Positions 53,525 through 62,606 of a DNA stretch of 64,000 nt are shown here, piece by piece. The DNA is from Fimbriimonadaceae bacterium (GTDB lineage: Bacteria; Armatimonadota; Fimbriimonadia; Fimbriimonadales; Fimbriimonadaceae), in contig JAMLGR010000019.1 of the NCBI GenBank assembly GCA_023957775.1, forward strand, positions 20,127 through 84,126, given 5' to 3'. Every line of letters starts with the position of its first letter. Positions within the stretch are counted from its first letter, which is position 1. Position numbers and translations under genes: made by a program. Below the pieces are notes generated by a model. It was not told the DNA's origin and did not search any database. It saw nothing but the letters and a program-made list of their open reading frames with translations.

Positions 53525-55572
53525 TTGTTGCCGCTCAGTCCAAGGTGTTTGAGGAATGCGTCGACCTTCGGTTCGCGGCCGAGGTAGTCCCGAAGCATGT
53601 CCATCTCGTCCTCGGTGCCGCCCTTGGCCAGGATTTTCTCCCGGTAGTACTGACCCGCCTCGGGGTTCAGCACACCCAGCTCCTCGAACCGCTGCCACAT
53701 GTCCTGCGCGTAGACGAGCGACCAGAGGTAGCCGTAGTACGCGCCCTGGTAGCCCGTGAGGTGGCCGAACGCCGCCTGGTAGAACGTTCCGGGCACGCGC
53801 TTGTACGGCAGGGTCTTTTCAAACACGTCGTACATCACTTTCGTGGTGTCCACGTCGCCGCTGGGCACGGTGTGGAACGCCTGGTCCATCTCCCCGAGGA
53901 ACAGTTGGAACTCGGTCTCGATCCCGCTGCCCACGTTGCGCGCGGCCAACATGCCGTCGAGCAGATCGTCGGGAATCGGTTCGCCGGTTTTGTAGTGCTT
54001 CGCAAACGTCTTGAGCACCTCGCGGTTCCACACCCAGTTCTCCATCATCTGCGACGGCGCCTCGACGAAGTCCCGCGCCACCGCGGTGCCCGAGAAGCTC
54101 GCGTACTTGACGTGGGTCAGGATGTTGTGGAGCCCGTGGCCGAACTCGTGGAAGAACGTCTCCACCTCGTCGTGCGGGAGCAGCGAAGGCTTGTCCGCCG
54201 TCGGCTTCGTGAAGTTGCACACCAAGGCGGCCAGAGGCAGATGCACCTCCGGGCTCGAAGCCTCCTCACGCGGCTGGAGGCCCCAGCACGCGGCGTGGTT
54301 GTACTTGGCTTCGCGCGGGAACAGGTCGGTGTAGAGCCGCCCCAGCATCTTGCCGGTCTTCTTGTCCCACACCTCGTACAGTTTCACGTCGGCGTGCCAG
54401 ATCGGCATCCCCAGCTCGGAGGCCTTCGACGTGACGTCCCGGTACTCGATGCCGTAGAGCTTCGACGTGATGTCGAAGATCCCGTTGACCACGGCCTCGA
54501 GGGGGAAGTACTCCTGCACCTTCTCGCTGTCGACGGCGTACTTCTCCTTGAGCAGCACGCCCTTGTAGTACGTGTAGTCCCACACGTTGAGAACCGCGTT
54601 CGGGTCCCCTGTGTGCTTGCGTTTGACCGCGACGAGCTCCTCTTCGTCCTTGTCGGCTTTCTTCTTGACGATGGGGATCAGGTCGTCGTAGAACTTGCGG
54701 ATCGTCTCGGAGTTCTTGGCCATCCGCGTCTCGACCTCGTAGTCCACGCGGTTCTTGTAGCCAAGGAGCTGGGCGGCCTCGGCGCGCAGCTTGATGAGCT
54801 TCTCCAAAATGCGGATGTTGCGCGTCCCGCCGCGGCGTTTGTGCGCGATGTAGAGCTTGTGGCGCGTGGCCTCGTTTTCGCAAAACTCCTGCGCGGCGCC
54901 GTACGTGGGCGCGTCCATCCCCACGAGGTAGAGATCGCCGCTGCGGGGGGTGCGGTTCAGCACGTCCTCGGGCAGTCCCTTCAGCTCCTCGGCGGTGCAG
55001 GCGACCTTGGTCTCGTCCTCCGCGATGTTCTGATCGAACTCGATGCTCAGCTTGTTGAGCTCGACCTCGATCTCTTGGAGGCGCTTTCGCTTCTCGGGGG
55101 TGAGATCCATGCCGGCGCGCCGGTAATCGCGGAGGGTGTGCTCGAGAAGTCGCTTCTCCTCGCCTTCCAGCTTTGGATTCGTTGCGGCATAGGCCTTCAC
55201 GGCCTTGTACAAATCTTCGTTCTTGCCAAGGGCGATCGACCAGTTGCTCACCTCCTCGTCGGCCGCCCGGGCCGCGTCGCGCTCGGCGGGATCCGTCGAG
55301 ACGAACTGCATGAAGAGCGTGAGGGACGTCTCGCGATCCAGTCGCGCGAGGACGCGGTCGAGGGCACCGAGGGTGTTGTCGAAATTGCGCTTTGAGTCGG
55401 GGACGGCGACGATCCAGTCGATCCCGGCCTCAGCCTTCTTGAGTGCCGCGGCGACCGCCGGCGGAATCTTCGTGTCTTCGGAGCGTGGAGTCCCGAACGC
55501 CGGGGCGAACGCGGCTGCCACCAGCATCGCCGCCGCTAGGGCGAACTTGAGGGATCGCTGAAACTTCATCAT
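53521..55572 (-). CDS. Exported M3 family oligopeptidase
   Basis: 683 residues with a signal peptide (LKFALAAAMLVAAAFAPAFG). Zinc metallopeptidase of the thimet/oligopeptidase F-like M3 family: HEFGHGLHNIL motif, the downstream DFVEAPSQMMENW with the third ligand Glu, and a C-terminal FYQAAFGHLTGYQGAYYGYLWS. Degrades oligopeptides outside the cytoplasm. AAGGAG precedes the start by 5-8 nt; the ATG three bases later is equally possible. Its final codons and stop lie at the edge of the MITE-like element. Confidence 0.93.
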   Translation of the reverse strand: MMKFQRSLKFALAAAMLVAAAFAPAFGTPRSEDTKIPPAVAAALKKAEAGIDWIVAVPDSKRNFDNTLGALDRVLARLDRETSLTLFMQFVSTDPAERDAARAADEEVSNWSIALGKNEDLYKAVKAYAATNPKLEGEEKRLLEHTLRDYRRAGMDLTPEKRKRLQEIEVELNKLSIEFDQNIAEDETKVACTAEELKGLPEDVLNRTPRSGDLYLVGMDAPTYGAAQEFCENEATRHKLYIAHKRRGGTRNIRILEKLIKLRAEAAQLLGYKNRVDYEVETRMAKNSETIRKFYDDLIPIVKKKADKDEEELVAVKRKHTGDPNAVLNVWDYTYYKGVLLKEKYAVDSEKVQEYFPLEAVVNGIFDITSKLYGIEYRDVTSKASELGMPIWHADVKLYEVWDKKTGKMLGRLYTDLFPREAKYNHAACWGLQPREEASSPEVHLPLAALVCNFTKPTADKPSLLPHDEVETFFHEFGHGLHNILTHVKYASFSGTAVARDFVEAPSQMMENWVWNREVLKTFAKHYKTGEPIPDDLLDGMLAARNVGSGIETEFQLFLGEMDQAFHTVPSGDVDTTKVMYDVFEKTLPYKRVPGTFYQAAFGHLTGYQGAYYGYLWSLVYAQDMWQRFEELGVLNPEAGQYYREKILAKGGTEDEMDMLRDYLGREPKVDAFLKHLGLSGNN

Positions 55573-55656
55573 TGTTCTCCTTCATACGCGTCCGAGGCGC
55601 CCCGCGTCAAGGCTTGGCGCATCGAACCCTGCCGATGCGTCGTCGCTACCCTAACG

Positions 55657-56058
55657 ATGGAACCCCAAAACTTGGTGCCGACGCTCGCCTGTCTGTTCTT
55701 CGCCGCGGCGTTTCTCCAATCGAGCTTGGACAAGCTGTTCGATCGGCAGGGCAACCTCGAGTTTCTGCAGGGCCACTTCGCCAAGACCCCGCTAGCCCGT
55801 TTCGTGCCGGCGATGCTGCTCTCCGTGACAGTCATGGAGTTTGCGAGCGGGGTGCTCTGCCTGGTGGGCGCGGCCTCCCTCTGGTTCTTCCCCGGAGACT
55901 GGGCCACGGTCGGGCTCGGGTTGGCGGCGACCACGTTGCTCATGCTCTTCACCGGCCAGCGCATCGCCAAGGATTATGTGGGGGCGGCGGTGCTTGCCGG
56001 GTACTTCGCAGTCGCTCTGATCGGGTTGGCGGCGCTGCCGCTCGCGGTAGGTACGTAG
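55657..56058 (+). CDS. DoxX-like membrane protein
   Basis: 133 residues with four membrane segments (LVPTLACLFFAAAFLQSSLDKL, FVPAMLLSVTVMEFASGVLCLVG, ATVGLGLAATTLLMLF, AVLAGYFAVALIGLAALP). The first helix with LQSSLDKLFDRQGNLEF is DoxX-like. Role unknown, often redox-related. Confidence 0.78.
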   Translation: MEPQNLVPTLACLFFAAAFLQSSLDKLFDRQGNLEFLQGHFAKTPLARFVPAMLLSVTVMEFASGVLCLVGAASLWFFPGDWATVGLGLAATTLLMLFTGQRIAKDYVGAAVLAGYFAVALIGLAALPLAVGT

Positions 56059-56096
56059 TCGCTCTTACCAGGCTTCAGAGGGGCTCTCCACGATCC

Positions 56097-56102
56097 GACA
56101 AT
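56097..56102 (+). promoter_or_regulatory. -10-like box before HD-GYP gene
   Basis: GACAAT, 7 nt before the ATG at 56110. Confidence 0.4.
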
Positions 56103-56109
56103 TGCAGGG

Positions 56110-57474
56110 ATGGAAACGCAGGGAAGCCCTGAAAGCCCGACGCTGGGATGCGTCCTAACCCATTTGAGCCGGGCGCTCGACCTCGGTGAGGGCGTGCCCG
56201 CCGGCCACGCATTTCGAACCGCGCGGATCGCTCAACGGCTCGCCGTCGAGCTGGGTCTGTCGGAGGGCGAGCGCTGGAGCCTGTACTGGGCGGCCCTGCT
56301 CAAAGACAGCGGAGGCTCGGCGAGCGCCGCTCCGATCGCCGAGGCTTTTCGCTGCGACGACGTCGCGAGCAAAGGAGCCATCAAGTTCGTGGACTGGAGC
56401 CAAGCCAGCCACACGACCCGCTTTGCGGTCACGCAGATGGGACCCCAACGCTCTTGGCTGGCCCGGCTGCGCTACTTCGCCGGGATGACCGTTTCTCCGA
56501 GCAGGGTGCTGGAGGAGGCGATTCGCGTCCGCAGCGCCCGAGGGGCGGGGATCGTGCGCACTCTGGGGCTTGGGGAGGATGTCGCCCGCGCGATTCTCTC
56601 GCTCGACGAGCACTGGGATGGCCAGGGTGGTCCCGAAGGACTTTCCGAGCGTGCCATTCCGGTTCTGGCCCGGGTCCTTTGCCTGAGCCAGACCCTCGAA
56701 GTGTTCACGACAGCCGAGGGTGGACACGTCGGCTACGACGTGGCGCAGGAGCGTGCGGGACGTTGGTTCGATCCCGACATGGTGCGGGCAGCGCTCGCCT
56801 TCGAAACCGATACCGAGTTTTGGCGCGATCACGCCCGGCATGCCCAGGGAGAGCCAGTCGAGCTGGAGACGCCTCCGCTGGCAGAGTCGCGCGAGTCCGG
56901 GGCGATCGATCGCTTGAGCGAGGCCTTTGCAGGGATCGTCGATGCCAAGTCTGCGTTTACTGGGGAGCACTCCGCGCGCGTGGCACGCTACGCGGGCGCA
57001 ATCGCCGCCTACTTCGAGCTTTCCGAGGTCCAATGCGGGCGCCTCCGCCGCGCGGCGCTGCTGCACGATTTGGGCAATCTCGCGGTTCCGAACACCGTAC
57101 TCGACAAAGCCGGGGGCCTGACTCCCGAGGAGTTCCAGATCGTGAAGACCCACGCGCGACGCTCGTACGAAATCCTGCACGGCATCGAGGGATTTGCGCG
57201 CGTGGCGGAGATCGCCGCCGCCCACCACGAGCGGTTGGATGGACGCGGCTACTGGCGCGGACTGGACGCAGACCAGTTGGATCTCGAGATGCGCATCCTC
57301 GCCGTGGCGGAACAGTTCGACGCGCTCTCCGCGCAACGCCCGTACCGGGCCGCCCTTCCGTTGGACGAGGTGCTGCGGCTTCTCAAACGGGAGGCGGACG
57401 TCGGCATCGACGCGGACTGCGTCGAGGCCGTGCACGCCATCTTCGGCAATCGGCGTCAGGCCCTGGCCGCCTAG
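56110..57474 (+). CDS. Tandem HD-GYP protein, first domain degenerate
   Basis: 454 residues. HD-GYP domains hydrolyse cyclic di-GMP. The second domain (about 268-420) is intact: EHSARVARYAGAIA, LLHDLGNLAVPNTVLDKAG, HARRSYEILHG and AAHHERLDGRGYWRGL, with GYW in place of GYP. The first domain (about 15-220) keeps the fold (GHAFRTARIAQRL; HWDGQGGPEGL) but HD is replaced by KD in LLKDSGG, so it is probably non-catalytic. No receiver or sensor domain. Likely cytoplasmic regulator of cyclic di-nucleotide levels. Confidence 0.85.
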   Translation: METQGSPESPTLGCVLTHLSRALDLGEGVPAGHAFRTARIAQRLAVELGLSEGERWSLYWAALLKDSGGSASAAPIAEAFRCDDVASKGAIKFVDWSQASHTTRFAVTQMGPQRSWLARLRYFAGMTVSPSRVLEEAIRVRSARGAGIVRTLGLGEDVARAILSLDEHWDGQGGPEGLSERAIPVLARVLCLSQTLEVFTTAEGGHVGYDVAQERAGRWFDPDMVRAALAFETDTEFWRDHARHAQGEPVELETPPLAESRESGAIDRLSEAFAGIVDAKSAFTGEHSARVARYAGAIAAYFELSEVQCGRLRRAALLHDLGNLAVPNTVLDKAGGLTPEEFQIVKTHARRSYEILHGIEGFARVAEIAAAHHERLDGRGYWRGLDADQLDLEMRILAVAEQFDALSAQRPYRAALPLDEVLRLLKREADVGIDADCVEAVHAIFGNRRQALAA

Positions 57475-57484
57475 GGCGCCCTGC

Positions 57485-57490
57485 TAGAAT
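57485..57490 (+). promoter_or_regulatory. -10 box of leaderless gene 57498
   Basis: TAGAAT, 7 nt before the ATG at 57498. Confidence 0.5.
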
Positions 57491-57497
57491 CCTAGGA

Positions 57498-58241
57498 ATG
57501 GACTCCGAGAAGCGCGTGTTCAGCGAAAAGGAGGCTTCCGAAATCGTGCAGCGCGCGGCGAGGCTCCACGAGGCGGCATTCGAGTCGTCGACGCCCTACA
57601 CCCCCGGGATCACGCGCGAGGAGCTGGTGCGCATCGCCAAGGAGATCGGGGTCGACCCCAAGTTCATCGAGCAGGCGATTCTCGAGGGGGCTGGGCCGGA
57701 GAGCCGAAAGGGCGTCTTGCATCTCACCGAGGAGTTCGAACAGGTCGTCCAGGGCGAGCTGAGCCCGGATCGGTTCGATCTTGTTCTCGACGAGCTCAAG
57801 GTCATGAACCGCCATCAGGGGGTGGGGGCCACCCAGGTCGGCCGCACGTTGCAGGCGACGCACTGGACCGGGTTGTCGCAAGCCCAGGTCCAGATCACGT
57901 CGCGCAGCGGCCGCACGCGCGTGAATGTGAAGTCCAACGCGCTTTTCGCATGGTTGTTTGCCCTTCACCCGGCGTTCATCCTCAGCGTCATCGCTTTGGC
58001 GTCGACCGGGGAGCATGGGATGATCGCCACGGGACTCGCGATCACCGGGGTGCTCGCGGCTGCGGGGTGGACGGGGTTCCGGGCGCTGCTGAAAAAGGGG
58101 CATCAACGGGCCGGACAGCTGGCCGAACGACTCTCGCGGACCATCGCGGAGGACAACGCCGCTCAGGCGCATCGCGAGTCGAAGCAGGCTGCCGATGCCG
58201 AGGAGTTGCGTCTGCGTCTCGGCGACGGGCCGAACCCTTAG
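57498..58241 (+). CDS. Membrane protein with N-terminal helical domain
   Basis: 247 residues. N-terminal cytoplasmic part resembling short SHOCT/DUF-type helices (EKEASEIVQRAARLHEAAF, REELVRIAKEIGVDPKFIEQAI), a middle beta region, then two membrane helices (LFAWLFALHPAFILSVIALAS and IATGLAITGVLAAAGWTGF) and a charged helical tail. No family named with confidence. The EIGVDPKFIEQAI segment is common in putative envelope proteins of this type. Confidence 0.72.
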   Translation: MDSEKRVFSEKEASEIVQRAARLHEAAFESSTPYTPGITREELVRIAKEIGVDPKFIEQAILEGAGPESRKGVLHLTEEFEQVVQGELSPDRFDLVLDELKVMNRHQGVGATQVGRTLQATHWTGLSQAQVQITSRSGRTRVNVKSNALFAWLFALHPAFILSVIALASTGEHGMIATGLAITGVLAAAGWTGFRALLKKGHQRAGQLAERLSRTIAEDNAAQAHRESKQAADAEELRLRLGDGPNP

Positions 58242-58265
58242 CGTTCCCCACTTCATTTCCCGATA

Positions 58266-59192
58266 ATGGGTTTCAAGGTGTCCGTGAACGAGCAGTTCGA
58301 ATCCCAAGAGAACCCCAAGACCGAGGAGGCGCGCGATGCGGCGAACGCCTGGATCGCGCGATTCGCCCCATTGGTCATGGAAGACGAGGTGTTGACGGCC
58401 CCCGAGGTGCGTGCGCGCCTCGCAACGGTCGAAGCGCTTCGTTCGGACAGCGGGGAAGTGCGTCGCGGGCTCCAGGTCTACGGCTCGGATGCGGATTGGG
58501 AGTTGTCGAGCACTCTCGACCGCGCGATCGCTCAGTTGGATTCGGTCGAAGAGGGCTTTCGCAAGCAGTTGGGCCTCCTCGCTCCGGGCGACCCCGAGGG
58601 CAAGGCGAACCTCGAGCGATTGAACCAACGGCTGACCGAACGATCGGCGCGGCAAGAGCTTGGGCTGCAGGCGGAGGCGGAGATGCCCGCCGTGCTCGAG
58701 GAGAAGACCTCGCCGGCGAACTGGGCGGCCGCGGGGGGCATCGGACTCTTCGGGTTTGGATGGACCAGTTTCACCACGTTTCATGCGGTGCTGATGATCG
58801 GCGGGATGTATTCGGCCTTCGGAATCGGAGCGCTCGCGCTGCTGGGGTTCTACGCGATTTTCTTTGCGGTGGGTTTCGCGATGCTCGGCGCGGCCGTCAA
58901 CGCCGCCAGCGACGAGTCGATCGAGTTGGACGGGCGCAGCCTGACCGTGCGCCGCAAACTCGGGTGGTGGGTCCGCAAAAAGCACTACAGCTTGGGCCCC
59001 GAGGCCAAAGCCGAGATCGGGAAGGTGAACGCCGTCAAGATGGGCGCAGGCAACTCGAACAGCGTCATGCCCGCGATCGTGATTCCGGATGCGCAGGGTC
59101 GCCCCGTTTCCTTTGGTTCGGGCAAGACCGTCGAGCAGCGCAAGGCGTTGCGCGATCGGATCAACGCGTATCTGGCCGTGACGCGTCCCTGA
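58266..59192 (+). CDS. Membrane protein of unknown function
   Basis: 308 residues. N-terminal helical soluble domain (about 1-155), two membrane segments (WAAAGGIGLFGFGWTSF.. to ALLGFYAIFFAVGFAMLGAAV) and a C-terminal beta domain (ELDGRSLTVRRKLGWWVRKKHYSLG, then IVIPDAQGRPVSFGSGKT) resembling bacterial PH-like domains. It probably works with the gene just upstream. The 3' end overlaps the convergent epimerase gene by 32 bp. Confidence 0.72.
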   Translation: MGFKVSVNEQFESQENPKTEEARDAANAWIARFAPLVMEDEVLTAPEVRARLATVEALRSDSGEVRRGLQVYGSDADWELSSTLDRAIAQLDSVEEGFRKQLGLLAPGDPEGKANLERLNQRLTERSARQELGLQAEAEMPAVLEEKTSPANWAAAGGIGLFGFGWTSFTTFHAVLMIGGMYSAFGIGALALLGFYAIFFAVGFAMLGAAVNAASDESIELDGRSLTVRRKLGWWVRKKHYSLGPEAKAEIGKVNAVKMGAGNSNSVMPAIVIPDAQGRPVSFGSGKTVEQRKALRDRINAYLAVTRP

Positions 59193-60117
59193 CCCTCGCG
59201 CACAGATCCGCCGCTGCGGCCGGCCACTCGGGGAACTGAAACTCGAAACCGGCGCGAAGCAACCGCGTCGGCAGGACCCGCCTGCTCTTGAGCACGAGTT
59301 CGGATTCGGTGCCCATCAGGCGGGTGCCGATCTCGATCATCCAAGCGGGTGCGGGCAGACCGAAACGCGCTCCCCACGCCTCGCGAAGCACGTGCATGAA
59401 CTCGCTGTTGGGAATGGGGTTGGGGGAGGCGAGGGCCACGGGGCCCTCCAACTCCTCATGGTCGATGAGGAAAAGGACCGCCGCACCGAAGTCCGCTTCG
59501 TGAATCCAGGAGACGTACTGCCGGCCATCGCCCATCGCTCCACCCAACCCCTTACGCACGAGTCCGAGGAGGACGTCGAAGACGCCGCCCCGGTCGGGGC
59601 TGAGGGTGAGCGCGGAGCGCATGGCGACCTTTCGAGTGTGCGAGGTTGGGGCCTCCGCCAGGGTCTGCTCCCACGCCTTCGCCACATCGATGCTGAAGTT
59701 CCACGTGTCGGGCGCGCCGGGTTCGTTGCCGCCGAGTTCGCCGGTGACGTCGTCGTTGGGGGCGTCGTAGCGGTGGCGATAGATCGTGGCCGTGGAGGCC
59801 TGCAGCCACACGGCCGGGGGCGACTCGGCCTGGGCGATAGCCTGACCGATGACGCGGGTCGAATCCACCCTGGAATCGAGGATCGCGCGCCGGTTCTCGG
59901 GCGTGTACCGGCAGTTCACGCTCCGGCCCGCGAGGTTGATCACAACATCGGCCCCGTCGACGGCATCGGCCCACGGCCCCAGGGCTTTGCCGTCCCACTG
60001 CATGGTGTCGGGCGTGGCCTCTCGTGTGAGCACGACCACTTCGGCGCCCCTTGGTTTCAAGGCGCGCCGCAGCACCGCGCCCACCTGTCCGCTCCCGCCC
60101 GCGAGGACGACCTTCAC
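59161..60117 (-). CDS. TIGR01777/SDR39U1-type NAD-dependent epimerase
   Basis: 318 residues. Extended/atypical SDR: N-terminal KVVLAGGSGQVGAVLRRAL nucleotide loop, DADVVINLAGR-type segment (GADVVINLAGRSVNCRY), WLQASTATIYRHR active-site region, RSALTLSPDRGGVF and the C-terminal LLRAGFEFQFPEWPAA. Start is GTG at 60117, which matches family N-termini and lies 6 nt behind a TACGCT box; ATG at 60147 would add ten residues. Confidence 0.9.
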   Translation of the reverse strand: MKVVLAGGSGQVGAVLRRALKPRGAEVVVLTREATPDTMQWDGKALGPWADAVDGADVVINLAGRSVNCRYTPENRRAILDSRVDSTRVIGQAIAQAESPPAVWLQASTATIYRHRYDAPNDDVTGELGGNEPGAPDTWNFSIDVAKAWEQTLAEAPTSHTRKVAMRSALTLSPDRGGVFDVLLGLVRKGLGGAMGDGRQYVSWIHEADFGAAVLFLIDHEELEGPVALASPNPIPNSEFMHVLREAWGARFGLPAPAWMIEIGTRLMGTESELVLKSRRVLPTRLLRAGFEFQFPEWPAAAADLCARVRDASRPDTR

Positions 60118-60123
60118 GGCAGG

Positions 60124-60129
60124 AGCGTA
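60124..60129 (-). promoter_or_regulatory. -10-like box of epimerase gene
   Basis: TACGCT on the minus strand, 6 nt before the GTG at 60117. Confidence 0.4.
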
Positions 60130-60183
60130 CCGCTCGAGCAGGTCCATGAGGAAACCCTCTCGCGGTTGAGCCGTCCCAACTGC

Positions 60184-60795
60184 ATGAGTCTTCTGGCGGC
60201 CATCGTCCTCCTCGGTCCGCAAGGCGTGCAGGCGGGCACAAGCCTCCGTTTTATGCAGCCCGCGGTTTACCGGGCGGGTTCCGTACCGGATCCGTTGGCA
60301 GCGGGCGGGTACGGGGCGTCCGATAACGCTCCCAAACCCATGTGGGACAAGCGACTGCTAGCCGAGGGACCCAAGGCCACCCTCACGCCGGGCAGGGACC
60401 AGCTCATCCTCACCGTCACAAACGGTTCGAAGACCGACATCTGGTTTCATGCTGCGGACAGCAATCTCTTGGGCTACCTCGAGGCGAAGGACGCGCGCGG
60501 CGTGTTCCGGCCGATCCAGTACCATCAGTGGTACACCTGCGGCAACAGCTACCACCGGGTGGGGCTTCCTCCTGGAACGGGGTGGACTTTCAGCGTGATG
60601 CCGAGCCCTGGGACGTTCCACTCTACGGTCCGGTGGCGCTACCGGCACCAAGGCTCGGACCTCGTTTCGAACGAGTTGCGACAGTCGATCTCGCTGACCG
60701 CATTCGACCTGGATCCTGGCGTCAGTGCCCATCACGAATTGTGGCTCGAAGGCGACTATCCCGTGCTCGGGCTTAAGGGAATCCGACGCCGGTAG
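60184..60795 (+). CDS. Exported protein of unknown function
   Basis: 203 residues with a short signal (LLAAIVLLGPQGVQAG). Beta-rich body (QLILTVTNGSKTDIWFHAADS, GLPPGTGWTFSVMPSPG) suggests an immunoglobulin-like or beta-sandwich fold. No known family. Confidence 0.6.
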   Translation: MSLLAAIVLLGPQGVQAGTSLRFMQPAVYRAGSVPDPLAAGGYGASDNAPKPMWDKRLLAEGPKATLTPGRDQLILTVTNGSKTDIWFHAADSNLLGYLEAKDARGVFRPIQYHQWYTCGNSYHRVGLPPGTGWTFSVMPSPGTFHSTVRWRYRHQGSDLVSNELRQSISLTAFDLDPGVSAHHELWLEGDYPVLGLKGIRRR

Positions 60796-60897
60796 CGGCT
60801 TCCTTCACGCCTGGCGAGCCATGGAAACGTGCCTCCGCCAGGGTCGCGAAGGCACCTCTTGAGCTGGCCGGCGCTGGCGACCTGCCCACAATGGAAC

Positions 60898-61254
60898 ATG
60901 CCCAAGGTCAATTTGGTAGACGCCTTTGCGCAGATCGACGCGTACTGGTCCCCTCGCATTGTTGCCGAACTCAACGGACAACACGTCAAGCTGGCCAAGC
61001 TGAAGGGGGAGTTCGTGTGGCACGCCCATCCGGATGAGGACGAGTTGTTCCTGGTGGTAGCGGGTCGCCTGACCCTCGAGATGCGCGAAGGGAACATTGA
61101 GCTTTGCCCCGGCGAGTTCTATGTCGTGCCGAGGGGAGTGGAACATCGGCCGGTCGCTCACGAGGAGGCGCACGTGCTGCTCTTCGAGCCTGCGGGCACG
61201 CGCAACACGGGAGATGCGGGCGGCGATCGGACCGTGGACCCCGAGTGGCTGTGA
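60898..61254 (+). CDS. Cupin-domain protein
   Basis: 118 residues, single cupin barrel: motif 1 GEFVWHAHPDEDELFLVVAGRL and motif 2 LCPGEFYVVPRGVEHRPVA, with the metal-binding His/Glu residues. Typical small cupin; substrate unknown. CACAAT lies 5 nt before the ATG. Confidence 0.85.
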   Translation: MPKVNLVDAFAQIDAYWSPRIVAELNGQHVKLAKLKGEFVWHAHPDEDELFLVVAGRLTLEMREGNIELCPGEFYVVPRGVEHRPVAHEEAHVLLFEPAGTRNTGDAGGDRTVDPEWL

Positions 61255-61285
61255 CCTTCGGCCCGCAGGCGGGTTCGAACCGGCC

Positions 61286-61291
61286 TACAAT
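61286..61291 (+). promoter_or_regulatory. -10 box of leaderless gene 61298
   Basis: TACAAT, 6 nt before the ATG at 61298. Confidence 0.55.
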
Positions 61292-61297
61292 GTCCTC

Positions 61298-61567
61298 ATG
61301 TCGATCGAGATGCTCAAGACTGCCGGAGTCGCCGTTCTCCTGGCGGGTGTGTTCGTCGTCGTACCGATCGTGGCGATTCTTCTCGAGCACCAACGTCGGA
61401 TGGCGAAACTCATTCGCGGGGAGAAGGACGAGCCCTCCGAGCTGATTCACCTCCTGTCAGGCACCCCAAAGAGCAACTCGCAGCTCGAGGCGCGCATCGA
61501 GGCCCTGGAGGCGGAAGTGCGTGAGCTGCGCAACCAAAGCTCGTTGTCATCGCTCAACGCGCCCTAG
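61298..61567 (+). CDS. Small membrane protein with coiled coil
   Basis: 89 residues: one N-terminal membrane helix (AGVAVLLAGVFVVVPIVAILL), a short basic stretch, then a C-terminal coiled coil (LEARIEALEAEVRELRNQ). The layout is like PspB-type phage-shock proteins, but similarity is only architectural. Confidence 0.65.
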   Translation: MSIEMLKTAGVAVLLAGVFVVVPIVAILLEHQRRMAKLIRGEKDEPSELIHLLSGTPKSNSQLEARIEALEAEVRELRNQSSLSSLNAP

Positions 61568-61571
61568 GTCT

Positions 61572-62576
61572 TCACCTCGCGGAGTCAAGTTCGCGGCCCT
61601 TCGGCGTCAGAAGGTACAGGCGCGTTTCGTATCCCGCCTCCGCCTTCGCCACAATCACTCCGCGATCGTTGATGGCGAGGGCCTCTTGCATCCCGTCCCG
61701 ATGCACGTTCCACAGGTCCCGCAAGGCCCCGTCCTTCCACACGTAGGCATGTGTCTCGGTTCCGTCGAAGGTGAAGGCGCCAACGATTTGGCCGAGCCCG
61801 TTGATCGCCCGTGCGTCGGACCACTTCACCTTTTCGTCGAAGAGGTGGGTCGTGGCACCTGACTTCCAGAGCACGGCGCGGGAGCCGACCCGGCCCACGG
61901 CGAGGCCCTGCCGGTTCACAGCGTTGAGCCAATCGTAGGAGCCCTCCGGAACAAGGTCGATCCATCTCGTTCCGTTGCGGATGGCAGGTTGCGTTTTCTG
62001 GGGACTCATGCCCTCGCCGAAGCCCTGAAAGCGGTTGCCATAAAAGCGACCCTTGGCGTCGATCCCCTCGAGAATGAAGCTGCCGAGTTGGAGTTTGGAC
62101 CACTTGCCACCGTTCCAGCACAGGAGGCTCTCGGTTCCGGCGACCCACACGGCCCGTTCGGGCGTCACCGCGACGGCTCGCCCCTCGAGGTAGGGCAGGA
62201 CCGTCAGGCGCGCCTTGGCCCATCCGCCCTGGGGATCGGGGGTCCACGTGGCGGGGTGATCCCGGTGGTCGACCATCACGTCGCCCACGAGGAGTTGCGC
62301 GGTGCCCGCATAGACATGGCCGTACTCGGCCTTTCCCAGCGGAAGGCCGGACAACGTGCCCTTGCTCCACACGAACGGCTTCGCGAAGAACGTCTCCCCA
62401 TGGACACCGACCGAATCGCACGTGAACCCTGCCACGGTGTCGTCCTCAAGGAGCGTCACTCCGCCGATCCAGGTGCGGCTAACTGGCCCGCGCGTGGGCA
62501 TCGACAGCACGAGGGTGGTGTCGTAGGCCGTCGGGTTCTGGCTGGCGAGAGCCACGAGGATCAGCGCGCCGAGCAT
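61572..62576 (-). CDS. Exported HAF-repeat-like propeller protein
   Basis: 334 residues with a short signal (LGALILVALASQNPTA). Repeated blades of the HAF type, for example GGWAKARLTVLPYLEGRAVAV, NAVNRQGLAVGRVGSRAVLWKSGA, AINGLGQIVGAFTFDGTETHAYVWKDG and AINDRGVIVAKAEAG. No catalytic domain. Probably an extracellular protein; function unknown. Confidence 0.7.
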   Translation of the reverse strand: MLGALILVALASQNPTAYDTTLVLSMPTRGPVSRTWIGGVTLLEDDTVAGFTCDSVGVHGETFFAKPFVWSKGTLSGLPLGKAEYGHVYAGTAQLLVGDVMVDHRDHPATWTPDPQGGWAKARLTVLPYLEGRAVAVTPERAVWVAGTESLLCWNGGKWSKLQLGSFILEGIDAKGRFYGNRFQGFGEGMSPQKTQPAIRNGTRWIDLVPEGSYDWLNAVNRQGLAVGRVGSRAVLWKSGATTHLFDEKVKWSDARAINGLGQIVGAFTFDGTETHAYVWKDGALRDLWNVHRDGMQEALAINDRGVIVAKAEAGYETRLYLLTPKGRELDSAR

Positions 62577-62606
62577 GTGATTTGGACGCGCGTGGGAAGG
62601 GGGGCG

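Noticed and set aside
61261..61291. tRNA T-arm-like GCGGGTTCGAACCGGC
   Set aside because: No acceptor stem, anticodon arm or D-arm can be built around it, and it lies directly before a leaderless start.
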